A DNA stretch of 18,105 bases from Oscillospiraceae bacterium (GCA_014796735.1 JAAVIG010000195.1:1-18105); one strand, 5' to 3'; numbered from the stretch's first letter, positions 7,193 to 15,385 are shown. Notes: a model not told the origin generated them from the sequence alone. Numbers and translations are program-made.

Positions 7193-9820
7193 TTAATCCT
7201 TAAGCATCTCGCCCGCAATACCCTTTACCGCAAGCAGCGCTTCGTCTATCTTTGTATTATCGCCTATACCCGACATAGCCATATCGGGCTTACCGCCGCC
7301 CTTTGCGCCGGTTATCTCGGCTACCCTGCGAACGATCTGTCCGGCGTTTGCACCCTTGGCAACCGCTTCGGAGCTGCAAGCGCATACAAAGTTGCCCTTA
7401 CCGTCGCTTACACCCGCAAGTACCGCGATAAAGCTGCCGTTCTTGCTCTTGATGCCGTCCATGACCTTGCGCAGGCTTTCGCCCGAGGTTCCGTTAAGCA
7501 TCGCGGTAATGATCTTTATGCCCTTGACCTCCTCTACGTTGTCATAAAGTCCGCTGAGCTGTGAAGAAGAGATTTTTTCGTTAAGACGGTCTATCTCCTT
7601 TTTAAGCTCGTGAACCTCGTTTTGCAGACTTGCGCAGCGGTTGATAATTGCAGCCTCGCCCGACGCCTTCACCGCCGCGCCGATTTTTGCCATCATTACG
7701 TTCAAGCCGTTAAAAGCGTTGATGACCTCCTTGCCCGTTATCGCCTCAACACGTCTTACACCGCTTGCCACGGAGGTTTCCGCCATTATTTTAAAGAGTC
7801 CCGCCTGTGCTGTGTTGGTAAGGTGAGTACCGCCGCAGAACTCGGTGGAGAAATCGGGAACGGTAACGACTCTTACGATTTTTCCGTACTTTTCGCCGAA
7901 CAACGCCATTGCTCCGCGTTTCTGTGCCTCCTCGATCGGAAGCTCCTCGGTAGTAACGGGTACGGCCTTTAAAATTTCCTCGTTAACTAACCTTTCAACC
8001 TCCGCGATCTCCTCAATGGTCATTGCGCTGAAATGAGAGAAGTCGAAACGGCACTTGTAGGGGTCTACATAAGAGCCCGACTGATGAACGTGATCGCCTA
8101 AAACCTTGCGCAAAGCCGCCTGCAAAAGGTGAGCGCAGGTGTGGTTTCTCGCGGTGGCGCAGCGCAGCTCCTCGTCGACCTGCGCGGTCACTGTATCGTT
8201 AACGTAAAATTCACCGCTTTCCACGCGGCATTCGCATACATACTGTCCTCCCGCGATCTTCTTGGTGTCAAGAACGCGAAGAACGCTGTCGCCGTTGGTG
8301 ATAGTACCCTTATCGCCCACCTGTCCGCCGCTTTCGGCGTAGAAAGGCGTGGTTTCGATAAGAACAACTGCCTCGTCGCCCTCGGAGCAGGAATCGGTCA
8401 AAGCACCGTCCTTCAAGACAGCCTTAAGCACGGTTTCGCAGGACAGCTCCTTGTAGCCTATAAATTCGGTTTTGAAATCCTTGAACGCGTCGTTGGAGGC
8501 TTCGTCCCAACCGCCCTTAAACGCCTGATTTGAACGAGCGGTGGTGCGCTGTATCTCCATAAGCTCACGGAAGCGGCTTTCGTCAAGGGTAAGATTCCTT
8601 TCCGCAAGTATTTCCTTAGTCAAGTCAAGAGGGAAGCCGTAGGTGTCGTGAAGCTTAAATACGTCCTCGCCGCTTAAAATGCTGCCCGTTTCCATTTTAT
8701 CGATAAGCTCCTGCAAGATCTGAGAGCCTTTTTCAACGGTCTTGTTAAAGCTGTCCTCCTCGTTGCGGAGAACCTTTTTGATATATTCCTCTTTTTCCTT
8801 TACCTCGGGGTAAGCGGACTGATTTTCTCTTATAACGCTTTCGGCAACCTTATACAGGAAGCTTTCTCTCATTCCAAGCATACGTCCGTGACGCGCCGCT
8901 CTGCGGATAAGACGTCTTAAAACGTAGCCTCTGCCCTCGTTGGAGGGTCTTACGCCGTCGCCGATAAGGAATGTGCTTGCCCTTACGTGGTCGGTGATAA
9001 CGCGTATGGAAACATCGTCCTTTTCGTTAGCCTTGTACTGCTTTCCCGTAAGCTCGCAGATAGTTTTGATAATGTTCTGGGCGGTATCCACCTCGAACAT
9101 GTTGTCAACATCCTGCATTACGCAGGCGAGACGGTCAAGTCCCATGCCCGTATCTATGTTTTTGTTGGCAAGCATTGTGTAATTTCCCTTGCCGTCGTTG
9201 TCGAACTGGGTAAATACAAGGTTCCATATTTCGATTATACGGTCGCATTCGCCCGCCTGTTCAAAGTCAATGAAAGGACCGTACTTTTCGCCTCTGTCAA
9301 AGTGAATTTCCGAGCAGGGACCGCAGGGACCGCTGCCGTGCTCCCAGAAGTTGTCCTTTTTGCCCAGCTTTACGATCCTGTCGCGGGGTACGCCGATCTC
9401 GTTAGCCCAGATCTCGCCCGCTTCGTCGTCCTCCTCGTATATTGTTACCCAAAGCTTTTCCTCGGGTATTTCAAGCACCTTTGTAAGATACTCCCACGCC
9501 CACGCTATGGCTTCATGCTTAAAGTAATCCCCGAAGGAGAAGTTGCCCAGCATTTCAAAATAAGTACCGTGTCTCGCGGTTTTGCCCACGTTTTCAATAT
9601 CGGGTGTACGGATACACTTCTGACAGGTGGTAACTCTCTTTCTCGGCGGAGTTTCGACACCTTGGAAAAACTTTTTCAAGGGAGTCATGCCCGCGTTGAT
9701 AAGCAGCACCGAGTTGTCCCCCTGCGGCACCAAGGGAGCGGAGTCCATGCGAAGATGCTCCTTGCTCTCAAAAAATTTAAGATAGCTTTCTCTTAAATCG
9801 TTAAGACTTGTCCATTTCAT
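7193..9820 (-). CDS. alaS: Alanyl-tRNA synthetase
   Basis: 875 residues from the ATG at 9820. An upstream in-frame ATG at 9838 has no ribosome binding site, whereas AAAGGT lies 9 bases before 9820 and the family normally starts M-K-W-T-S-x-x-L-R, so 9820 is preferred. The catalytic domain shows TARHGTYFEMLGNFSFGDYF (81-100) and GDGVRPSNEGRGYVLRRLIR (287-306). The editing domain has both metal-binding pairs: HTCAH (560-564) and CGGTH (662-666). The C-terminal DHHA1 domain has GGGKPDMAMSGIGD (841-854). It charges tRNA-Ala and clears mischarged Ser/Gly. It has its own promoter at 9936-9963 and a leader of about 108 bases without a T-box. Confidence 0.97.
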   Translation of the reverse strand: MKWTSLNDLRESYLKFFESKEHLRMDSAPLVPQGDNSVLLINAGMTPLKKFFQGVETPPRKRVTTCQKCIRTPDIENVGKTARHGTYFEMLGNFSFGDYFKHEAIAWAWEYLTKVLEIPEEKLWVTIYEEDDEAGEIWANEIGVPRDRIVKLGKKDNFWEHGSGPCGPCSEIHFDRGEKYGPFIDFEQAGECDRIIEIWNLVFTQFDNDGKGNYTMLANKNIDTGMGLDRLACVMQDVDNMFEVDTAQNIIKTICELTGKQYKANEKDDVSIRVITDHVRASTFLIGDGVRPSNEGRGYVLRRLIRRAARHGRMLGMRESFLYKVAESVIRENQSAYPEVKEKEEYIKKVLRNEEDSFNKTVEKGSQILQELIDKMETGSILSGEDVFKLHDTYGFPLDLTKEILAERNLTLDESRFRELMEIQRTTARSNQAFKGGWDEASNDAFKDFKTEFIGYKELSCETVLKAVLKDGALTDSCSEGDEAVVLIETTPFYAESGGQVGDKGTITNGDSVLRVLDTKKIAGGQYVCECRVESGEFYVNDTVTAQVDEELRCATARNHTCAHLLQAALRKVLGDHVHQSGSYVDPYKCRFDFSHFSAMTIEEIAEVERLVNEEILKAVPVTTEELPIEEAQKRGAMALFGEKYGKIVRVVTVPDFSTEFCGGTHLTNTAQAGLFKIMAETSVASGVRRVEAITGKEVINAFNGLNVMMAKIGAAVKASGEAAIINRCASLQNEVHELKKEIDRLNEKISSSQLSGLYDNVEEVKGIKIITAMLNGTSGESLRKVMDGIKSKNGSFIAVLAGVSDGKGNFVCACSSEAVAKGANAGQIVRRVAEITGAKGGGKPDMAMSGIGDNTKIDEALLAVKGIAGEMLKD

Positions 9821-9854
9821 ATACGATCGACCTTTCATATGAATATATTATAAA

Positions 9855-9879
9855 GAAAACGCTTTATAACGGCATTTTC
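9855..9879 (-). promoter_or_regulatory. Small hairpin in the alaS leader
   Basis: On the minus strand GAAAATGC (9879-9872) pairs with GCGTTTTC (9862-9855), eight base pairs including one G-U, around a 9-base loop. It sits in the leader about 35 bases before the chosen alaS start codon. Upstream at 9886-9898 there is also TGAAC-AAC-GTTCA, a perfect 5-bp inverted repeat. No T-box sequence (AGGGTGG..ACCGCG class) is present. Whether the hairpin has a role is unknown. Confidence 0.25.
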
Positions 9880-9935
9880 TCACTTTGAACAACGTTCAGA
9901 ACAAAACTTGCTCTTTTTTTAAATGACCTTTAATA

Positions 9936-9963
9936 ATTATAGCAAAATTTGGCTAAAAGTCAA
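9936..9963 (-). promoter_or_regulatory. Promoter of alaS
   Basis: On the minus strand TTGACT (9963-9958) is followed by a 16-base spacer and a perfect TATAAT (9941-9936). Transcription should start near 9929. The -35 box begins 18 bases downstream of copy 2 of the hairpin element, so alaS and the HIT gene can be expressed independently of the upstream lipoprotein gene. Confidence 0.7.
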
Positions 9964-9980
9964 GTGCCGAACAATTTTAT

Positions 9981-10068
9981 TCTAATCCCTTTTGAAAAAG
10001 GGATTAGAGTTTTGGGTGCAATCCCATTTTAACCTGTGGGTATTACGTCAGGTTAAAATGGGATTGGT
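9981..10068. repeat. Dispersed two-hairpin element, copy 2
   Basis: 88 bp, same orientation as the other two copies. Hairpin A arms are CAATCCCATTTTAACCTG (10019-10036) and its exact complement (10049-10066), with the invariant 12-base loop TGGGTATTACGT (10037-10048). Hairpin B arms are TCTAATCCCTTTT (9981-9993) and its exact complement (9996-10008) with only two bases between them. Compared with copy 1, an A-T pair in hairpin A is C-G here and the outermost A-T pair of hairpin B is T-A here, so both sides of each stem changed together. It ends one base before the stop codon of the binding-protein lipoprotein gene. Confidence 0.9.
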
Positions 10069-10069
10069 A

Positions 10070-11005
10070 TTATTCCATAACAACATCATCGCCGAGATTT
10101 TTATAATCGGCAAGCAGACTGTTTATAAGCTCGGCAAGCCTTGAAGTAGGCCTTTCAAAGAAAATATTGTCAATATAGATTATGCTGTAATTCTGCACCG
10201 CGTCAAGCTGGGAAAAAACATCGTCGTCCAGCAGATCGCCTCTTGTGTACTTGCTGTTTAAAAGAATAACATCGGGCTGATTTTCCAAAAGCAGTTCCTT
10301 GTCATATTCATACCCGCTGCTCTCCTTGGCGATATTTGTACCGAAGCAGGACAGCACCGCGCTTTCAAAGGTGTTTCCTCCCGCAACGGCAAGGCTTTCG
10401 GTGACGTAAACAAATTTCCCTATATTCAAAGCCTCCGTGTTGCCTAAAAGCTTTGATATTCCCGAATACGCCTCCTCGCCCCTTTCAATGCCCACAAACA
10501 TTCCCTCGTAGATCAAGCCAAGTGCGGTATAGATCGAAGAAAAGCCCTCAAGAGTGGTGGGAGCGGGGATTATCAAGGTTGCGATCCCGGCTTGCTCCAT
10601 TGTAAAAATATCCTTTGAAGCAATGGGAGTTGAAGTAATCACCAGATTCGGCATTAAATCGGTTATTGCGTATATATTCGGATTTGCGGCGCTTCCCACG
10701 TCCTTCGCCGATAAAATACTCTCGGGATATTCGCAGTAGCTGCTTCTTCCGATAATGGTATCTCCGTACCCCATTTCAAAAATTATTTCCGCAATAGCGG
10801 GCGACAGACAAACCACCTTTTCGGGCTTGGCTACGATCTCGGTATCGTTTATTGTAAGAGGATAAGGCATAGGCTCGGCTTCGGTAGTGGTGATTTCCTC
10901 CGTCTCGTCGGGCTTCTCCTCCTCGTCTTTTTTACAAGCCGAAAAAGCCGTTATTAAGAGAGCACAGCTTAACAACACCGCGATTGTTTTTCTGATATTT
11001 ATCAT
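10070..11005 (-). CDS. Substrate-binding lipoprotein, BtuF/FhuD class (cobalamin, haem or siderophore type)
   Basis: 311 residues from the ATG at 11005, which has AAAAAGGAG nine bases upstream. A GTG at 11041 overlapping the previous stop is possible but poorly placed for a ribosome. The N-terminus INIRKTIAVLLSCALL is a signal peptide leading to Cys24 in FSAC, a plausible lipobox, then an acidic/Thr-rich linker (EEEKPDETEEITTTE). The rest follows the periplasmic-binding fold used for metal chelates: KPEKVVCLSPAIAEIIFEMG, then DLMPNLVITS and QPDVILLNSKY in the two lobes. No permease or ATPase gene lies nearby, so the ligand is unknown. It follows the DUF815 ATPase gene by 32 bases and ends one base from copy 2 of the hairpin element. 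Confidence 0.85.
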   Translation of the reverse strand: MINIRKTIAVLLSCALLITAFSACKKDEEEKPDETEEITTTEAEPMPYPLTINDTEIVAKPEKVVCLSPAIAEIIFEMGYGDTIIGRSSYCEYPESILSAKDVGSAANPNIYAITDLMPNLVITSTPIASKDIFTMEQAGIATLIIPAPTTLEGFSSIYTALGLIYEGMFVGIERGEEAYSGISKLLGNTEALNIGKFVYVTESLAVAGGNTFESAVLSCFGTNIAKESSGYEYDKELLLENQPDVILLNSKYTRGDLLDDDVFSQLDAVQNYSIIYIDNIFFERPTSRLAELINSLLADYKNLGDDVVME

Positions 11006-11037
11006 ACAAATCGACTCCTTTTTCTCAGAACCTGTTT

Positions 11038-12216
11038 TCACAGCTCCATACCCAAAGTAAGCTTCCCCTCTAACATATCCACATACTGCTTGGCGATTCT
11101 CGGCGAACGTCCGCCCCGCTTTAAGGCGAACCGCTCAACTCCCGCCGCAAAGACCTCTTCGTCAAGGTTTATACCCCTGTCGCGGGCTATTTTCAGCGCT
11201 ATATCCACAAACTGCTCCTTGTTGGGGGCGGTAAAGGTAACGAACAGCCCGAACCGCTCCGATAACGACATATTGTCGTCCACCGCGTCGCTTTTATGCA
11301 CGAAGTTTTCCGCGCGGTTGGCGGCGGTCTCCTTTATGATATGGCGGCGGTTGGTGGTGGCGTAAATAAGCACGTTGTCGGGCTTTGCCGAAAGCGAGCC
11401 CTCCAAAGCCTGTTTTAATACGAAAAATCCGTCGTCGTCCTCGGAAAAGCACAGATCGTCGATAAAGATAATAAAGTGGAGCGGGATCACGGAAAGCCTT
11501 TCGTACAGATCAAAAATCGCCGATACCTGCTTTTTGTCAAGCTGAACGATCCTCAGAGTTTTGTATTCGTTTAACAAAGCCTTTATGGTGCTTGATTTTC
11601 CCGTTCCTCTGTCGCCGTACAGCAAAACGTTGCCTGCGGGCTTATTGTTGATAAAGCAAAGGGTGTTGTCCACGATCTGCTTCCTTTGAGTTTCATAGCG
11701 TTTTAAGTCGGAAAGCCGTATGGGATCGGGCTTTTTAACGGGTACAAGCTTTTTTTCGGAATCAAGGTACACAAAAGCCTTATACCGCGCAAAGTCACCG
11801 CTGCCGTTTTCCGCGCAGTTGTTGATAAAATACTCCGCCGTACAGGGAAATTCTCCGCTTTCGTACTCCGGAAGCCCCGAAAGATCCCTGCCCATAGTCT
11901 CCGAAAGATACTTTTTTATATCCGAAGCTTTCAGCCCGCAGATCTCCTTTATCCTATCAATATCGTATTTTACCGCCGATAATATCAGCGGGTCTTTTGT
12001 TGTTATATATTTTTCCGTCAAAGGCTGCTCCGAATATATTAAAACGTCGTGAATATATTCGCTTAATGTTTTATCGTTTAAAAACAGTATTTTGCACAGT
12101 TTTGTATAGGAATTTACCGCGTTTTCGTTCCCCGACTGTATATCTCGGTATATCCGCATAAATTCGCTGTCGTTAATTTCAAATGAGAAGAAATCCTCCG
12201 CCGACGGTAATTTCAT
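11038..12216 (-). CDS. DUF815-family AAA+ ATPase
   Basis: 392 residues. The ATPase core occupies about 190-345: Walker A GDRGTGKS (201-208), Walker B FIIFIDDL (248-255), sensor-like YATTNRRHII (285-294) and a DRFGL-type SERFGLFVTF block (319-328). The family signature NVLLYGDRGTGKSS followed by LHFIIFIDDLCF and LEGSL is clear. The first 190 residues are helical and family-specific. DUF815 proteins are widespread in bacteria but their substrate is not established. The ATG has AAAGGGG nine bases upstream. Copy 3 of the hairpin element lies 30 bases before the start, between this gene and dusB. Confidence 0.9.
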   Translation of the reverse strand: MKLPSAEDFFSFEINDSEFMRIYRDIQSGNENAVNSYTKLCKILFLNDKTLSEYIHDVLIYSEQPLTEKYITTKDPLILSAVKYDIDRIKEICGLKASDIKKYLSETMGRDLSGLPEYESGEFPCTAEYFINNCAENGSGDFARYKAFVYLDSEKKLVPVKKPDPIRLSDLKRYETQRKQIVDNTLCFINNKPAGNVLLYGDRGTGKSSTIKALLNEYKTLRIVQLDKKQVSAIFDLYERLSVIPLHFIIFIDDLCFSEDDDGFFVLKQALEGSLSAKPDNVLIYATTNRRHIIKETAANRAENFVHKSDAVDDNMSLSERFGLFVTFTAPNKEQFVDIALKIARDRGINLDEEVFAAGVERFALKRGGRSPRIAKQYVDMLEGKLTLGMEL

Positions 12217-12246
12217 TTTTCCGCGCCCCTTTCCGATATATTTTTT

Positions 12247-12336
12247 ACTAATCCCTTTTAAACCTGTGGGATTAGTGTTTCGGGTGCAATCCCTTTTTAA
12301 ACTGTGGGTATTACGTCAGTTTAAAAAGGGATTGGT
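12247..12336. repeat. Dispersed two-hairpin element, copy 3
   Basis: 90 bp. Hairpin A arms are CAATCCCTTTTTAAACTG (12287-12304) and its exact complement (12317-12334), loop TGGGTATTACGT (12305-12316). Hairpin B arms are ACTAATCCC (12247-12255) and GGGATTAGT (12268-12276). The A-T pair after AATCCC in copies 1 and 2 is T-A here, again changed on both sides. In the dusB direction the element is followed by a run of A, not T, so it is not an intrinsic terminator for dusB. It ends 9 bases before the dusB stop codon. Confidence 0.9.
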
Positions 12337-12345
12337 ATCACAATT

Positions 12346-13323
12346 TCAACGGGAATTTTCCCTTAACACATCGTCCTTAAGCCTGAAGAAATCGTCAAGA
12401 GCTGAAAGCGACCCGCATTTATTGCGGTACTGCGCCGCGTTGCTTATGCCCTTCATATACCACACCGCGTGCTTTCTCGCTTCCCTCATGCCAACGCTCT
12501 CGCCTTTTAAGCTTACAATAAGCTTAATATGCTCTGTAAGCACCTCAAGCCTTTCTTCAAGACTTTTTTCGGGCAATAGCTCTCCCGTTTCAAAATAGTG
12601 CCTTATCTCCTCAAATATCCACGGTCTGCCGTAGCTTCCCCTGCCTATCATAACAAGGTCGCAGCCCGTTTCCTTATACATTCTTTCACAGCTTAAAGGG
12701 TCGGTCACGTCGCCGTTCCCTATAACGGGAATACTCACCGATTCTTTTACTTTCGCGATTGCCTCCCAATCGGCTTGTCCCGTATACATCTGTATTTTTG
12801 TGCGCCCGTGTACGGCAACGGCAGCCGCTCCGCTGTCCTCGGCGATCTTTGCCGCTTCGGGGGCGTTTATGTTGTCCTTGTCCCAGCCCAAGCGTATTTT
12901 TACCGTTACGGGAATATCCGTAGCTGACTTGACCGCTTTTACAAGCTCGCCTATTATCTTAGGTTCTTTTAAAAGAGCCGACCCCGCACCCGTCCCCACT
13001 ACCTTCGGCACGGGACAGCCGCAGTTTATATCTATTATATCGGGTTTGTAGCTTTCCGCGATTTTTGCCGCCTTTGAAAAAAATTCGGGCTCGCTTCCGA
13101 AAAGCTGTACAGCCATAGGGCGTTCCGCTTGGGTAACGGTCAGCAAAGATGCGCTTTTCCTGTCGGTGTAGCACAAGCCCTTACAGCTTACCATTTCGCT
13201 GCAAACCATTGCCGCTCCGTATTTTTTTGCCATAAGACGGTAGGCGGTATCCGCCATTCCCGCCATAGGCGCCAAAGCGGCGGTTTTTTCGATATTTACG
13301 TTTCCGATCTCGGTATAATTCAT
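12346..13323 (-). CDS. dusB: tRNA-dihydrouridine synthase (DusB/NifR3 type)
   Basis: 325 residues. The FMN-dependent TIM-barrel motifs are in order: LAPMAGMADTAYR (17-29) for flavin binding, INCGCPVPKV (99-108) with catalytic Cys103, VKIRLGW (141-147), VHGRTKIQMYTG (171-182), and the phosphate-binding GNGDV (202-206) and GRGSYGRPW (227-235). The enzyme reduces uridines in the D-loop of tRNAs. Its ATG overlaps the typA TGA as ATGA, so the two genes are translationally coupled. Confidence 0.95.
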   Translation of the reverse strand: MNYTEIGNVNIEKTAALAPMAGMADTAYRLMAKKYGAAMVCSEMVSCKGLCYTDRKSASLLTVTQAERPMAVQLFGSEPEFFSKAAKIAESYKPDIIDINCGCPVPKVVGTGAGSALLKEPKIIGELVKAVKSATDIPVTVKIRLGWDKDNINAPEAAKIAEDSGAAAVAVHGRTKIQMYTGQADWEAIAKVKESVSIPVIGNGDVTDPLSCERMYKETGCDLVMIGRGSYGRPWIFEEIRHYFETGELLPEKSLEERLEVLTEHIKLIVSLKGESVGMREARKHAVWYMKGISNAAQYRNKCGSLSALDDFFRLKDDVLRENSR

Positions 13324-15146
13324 TGTTTTTTGTGTTTAGCCTGATCCTTGGCTCTGAGCTCGTTATTTAAAATGCGCTTTCTGATACGCACGTTCTGCGG
13401 TGTTACCTCCACTAACTCATCGTCGCTTATAAATTCAAGGCTTTCCTCAAGGCTCATGCGCTTGTAGGGAATAAGTCTCAAAGCCTCGTCGCTTCCGCTG
13501 GCTCTTGTGTTGGTAAGGTGCTTTTTCTTGCAGACGTTTATGTTAATATCACCCGACTTGGGCGAAACGCCTACCACCATGCCCTCGTACACCTCTGTTC
13601 CCGCGTCCACGAAAAGCTGTCCTCTGTCCTGAACGTTAAAAAGTCCGTAGGCGCTGGCGGTGCCCGTTTCAAAGGCAACAAGGGAGCCCGTGGTGCGGGT
13701 TGGGATTTCTCCCATATAGGGCTGATAGCCGTCAAATACGGTATTCATAACGCCCTCTCCCTTAGTATCGGTCAAAAACTCGCTCTTATATCCGAAAAGA
13801 CCTCTTTCGGGAATGATAAATTCAAGGCGTGTGCGGCTGCCTATGGGATTCATGGAAACCATTTCGCCCTTGCGTATGCCCATTTTGCTCATAACCGCGC
13901 CGACAGAATCGTTAGGTACGTCTATGACAAGCCTTTCCATAGGCTCACACTTTACCCCGTCTATTTCCTTGTACAGTACGCGGGGAGTGCTTACCGCAAG
14001 CTCGTAGCCCTCTCTTCTCATGGTCTCTATCAGAATGGAAAGGTGCATCTCACCTCTGCCCGAAACGTCGAAGCTGTCTGTTGTGTCGCTGTCCTTTACC
14101 TTTAAGGAAACGTCCTTTAAAAGCTCGCGGTGCAGTCTTTCGCGTATCTGTCTGGAGGTAACGAATTTACCCTCCTTGCCCGCAAAGGGGCTGTCGTTTA
14201 CCGAGAAGGTCATTTCAACGGTAGGCTCCGATATTTTCACGAAGGGCAAAGACTCGGTAGCGTTAACGGAGCACACGGTCTCGCCGATAGTGATATTTTC
14301 AATACCGCTGAACGCCACTATATCGCCTACCGTAGCTTCCTCAACGGCGTTCTTGCCCAATCCGTCAAATTGATAAAGGCTCACTATTTTTGCGCGGTAA
14401 GGAGCTGTTCTGTTGTGGTGGTCGCAGACCATGACCTCCTGATTTACCCTTATTTTGCCTCTTTCAACGCGTCCGACCGCTATCCTGCCCACATAGTCGT
14501 TGTAATCGATAGAGGAAACAAGCAGCTGCAATTCGCCGTTTTCGTCGCCCTCGGGAGCGGGGATATGTTCTACTATCTTGTCGAAAAGCGGTACAAAGTT
14601 ATCGCCCATATCATCGGGATTATATGACGAACAGCCCATTCTTCCCGAACAGAACACAACGGGGCTGTCCAACTGTTCCTCGGTAGCGTCCAAGTCAAGA
14701 AGAAGCTCCAGAACCTCGTTTACTACCTCCTTGTTTCTCGCGTCGGGACGGTCGGTCTTGTTTACCACAACTATTATTTTATGACCCAGCTCCAAGGCCT
14801 TCTGAAGCACAAAACGGGTCTGGGGCATAGTGCCCTCGAAGCTGTCCACCAAGAGCAGTACGCCGTTTACCATTTTCAGAATACGCTCCACCTCTCCCGA
14901 AAAATCGGCATGCCCGGGAGTGTCCACAATGTTTATTTTAGTATCCTTGTAGTACACCGAGGTGTTTTTTGCAAGTATGGTGATACCTCTTTCACGTTCA
15001 AGGTCGTTGCTGTCCATTACGCGGTCAACCGTCGCCTGATTTTCGCGGTATACGCCGCCCTGCTTTAACATCTCGTCAACAAGGGTTGTTTTGCCGTGGT
15101 CAACGTGGGCTATTATTGCGATATTTCTTAAATCTTCTCTTATCAA
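13320..15146 (-). CDS. typA: Translational GTPase TypA/BipA
   Basis: 608 residues, the usual size. G motifs: HVDHGKTT (14-21), RGITI (53-57), DTPGH (75-79) and NKTD (129-132), followed by EF-G-like domains and the C-terminal RNA-binding region. Start is a TTG at 15146; GAGGAAA lies about 6 bases upstream, the family begins right there (IREDLRNIAIIAHVDHGKTT), and no suitable ATG is near. TypA binds the ribosome and supports 50S assembly and growth under stress or cold. It is the first gene of the leftward run with dusB, with a promoter candidate at 15253-15279. Confidence 0.96.
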   Translation of the reverse strand: MIREDLRNIAIIAHVDHGKTTLVDEMLKQGGVYRENQATVDRVMDSNDLERERGITILAKNTSVYYKDTKINIVDTPGHADFSGEVERILKMVNGVLLLVDSFEGTMPQTRFVLQKALELGHKIIVVVNKTDRPDARNKEVVNEVLELLLDLDATEEQLDSPVVFCSGRMGCSSYNPDDMGDNFVPLFDKIVEHIPAPEGDENGELQLLVSSIDYNDYVGRIAVGRVERGKIRVNQEVMVCDHHNRTAPYRAKIVSLYQFDGLGKNAVEEATVGDIVAFSGIENITIGETVCSVNATESLPFVKISEPTVEMTFSVNDSPFAGKEGKFVTSRQIRERLHRELLKDVSLKVKDSDTTDSFDVSGRGEMHLSILIETMRREGYELAVSTPRVLYKEIDGVKCEPMERLVIDVPNDSVGAVMSKMGIRKGEMVSMNPIGSRTRLEFIIPERGLFGYKSEFLTDTKGEGVMNTVFDGYQPYMGEIPTRTTGSLVAFETGTASAYGLFNVQDRGQLFVDAGTEVYEGMVVGVSPKSGDININVCKKKHLTNTRASGSDEALRLIPYKRMSLEESLEFISDDELVEVTPQNVRIRKRILNNELRAKDQAKHKKQ

Positions 15147-15252
15147 GGTCGTTTCCTCTTTTCTTTTGCTCTTATACTCACCTCTGCAGCAAAAACATGC
15201 AAAGGCGGGTATAACGAATTTATTTTATAACAACAAGTCCTAAAATACCAAT

Positions 15253-15279
15253 ATTATATTATACTCCTTTTTTTGACAA
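15253..15279 (-). promoter_or_regulatory. Candidate promoter of typA
   Basis: On the minus strand TTGTCA (15279-15274) precedes overlapping TATAAT hexamers at 15263-15258 and 15258-15253; the second gives a 15-base spacer, shorter than ideal. This would leave a leader of about 100 bases. In the rest of the stretch 15147-15460, which has no gene, I see only this promoter, the leader and the terminator at 15386-15421. Confidence 0.4.
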
Positions 15280-15385
15280 TTAGATAGGTACTTTTTCAAT
15301 AATCTTGTTTTTTCCTTTGGATAAGTAATTGGAAAAAATGCACAATATATACAGGTATTACCGAGCCTGTCCGCCGCATATAATT

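Noticed and set aside
8987..9796. 269-codon plus-strand frame opposite alaS
   Set aside because: It is antisense to highly conserved alaS catalytic-domain sequence and has no recognisable motif; its length follows from alaS codon bias.
9821..9838. Longer alaS start at 9838
   Set aside because: No ribosome binding site precedes it, while the ATG at 9820 has one and matches the family's usual first residues.
11006..11041. GTG start at 11041 for the lipoprotein gene, overlapping the DUF815 stop
   Set aside because: It would put 12 charged residues before the signal peptide, and the ATG at 11005 has a much better ribosome binding site.
2958..12336. CRISPR array
   Set aside because: The three copies are kilobases apart with whole genes between them, are about 90 bp long, and no cas genes are present.
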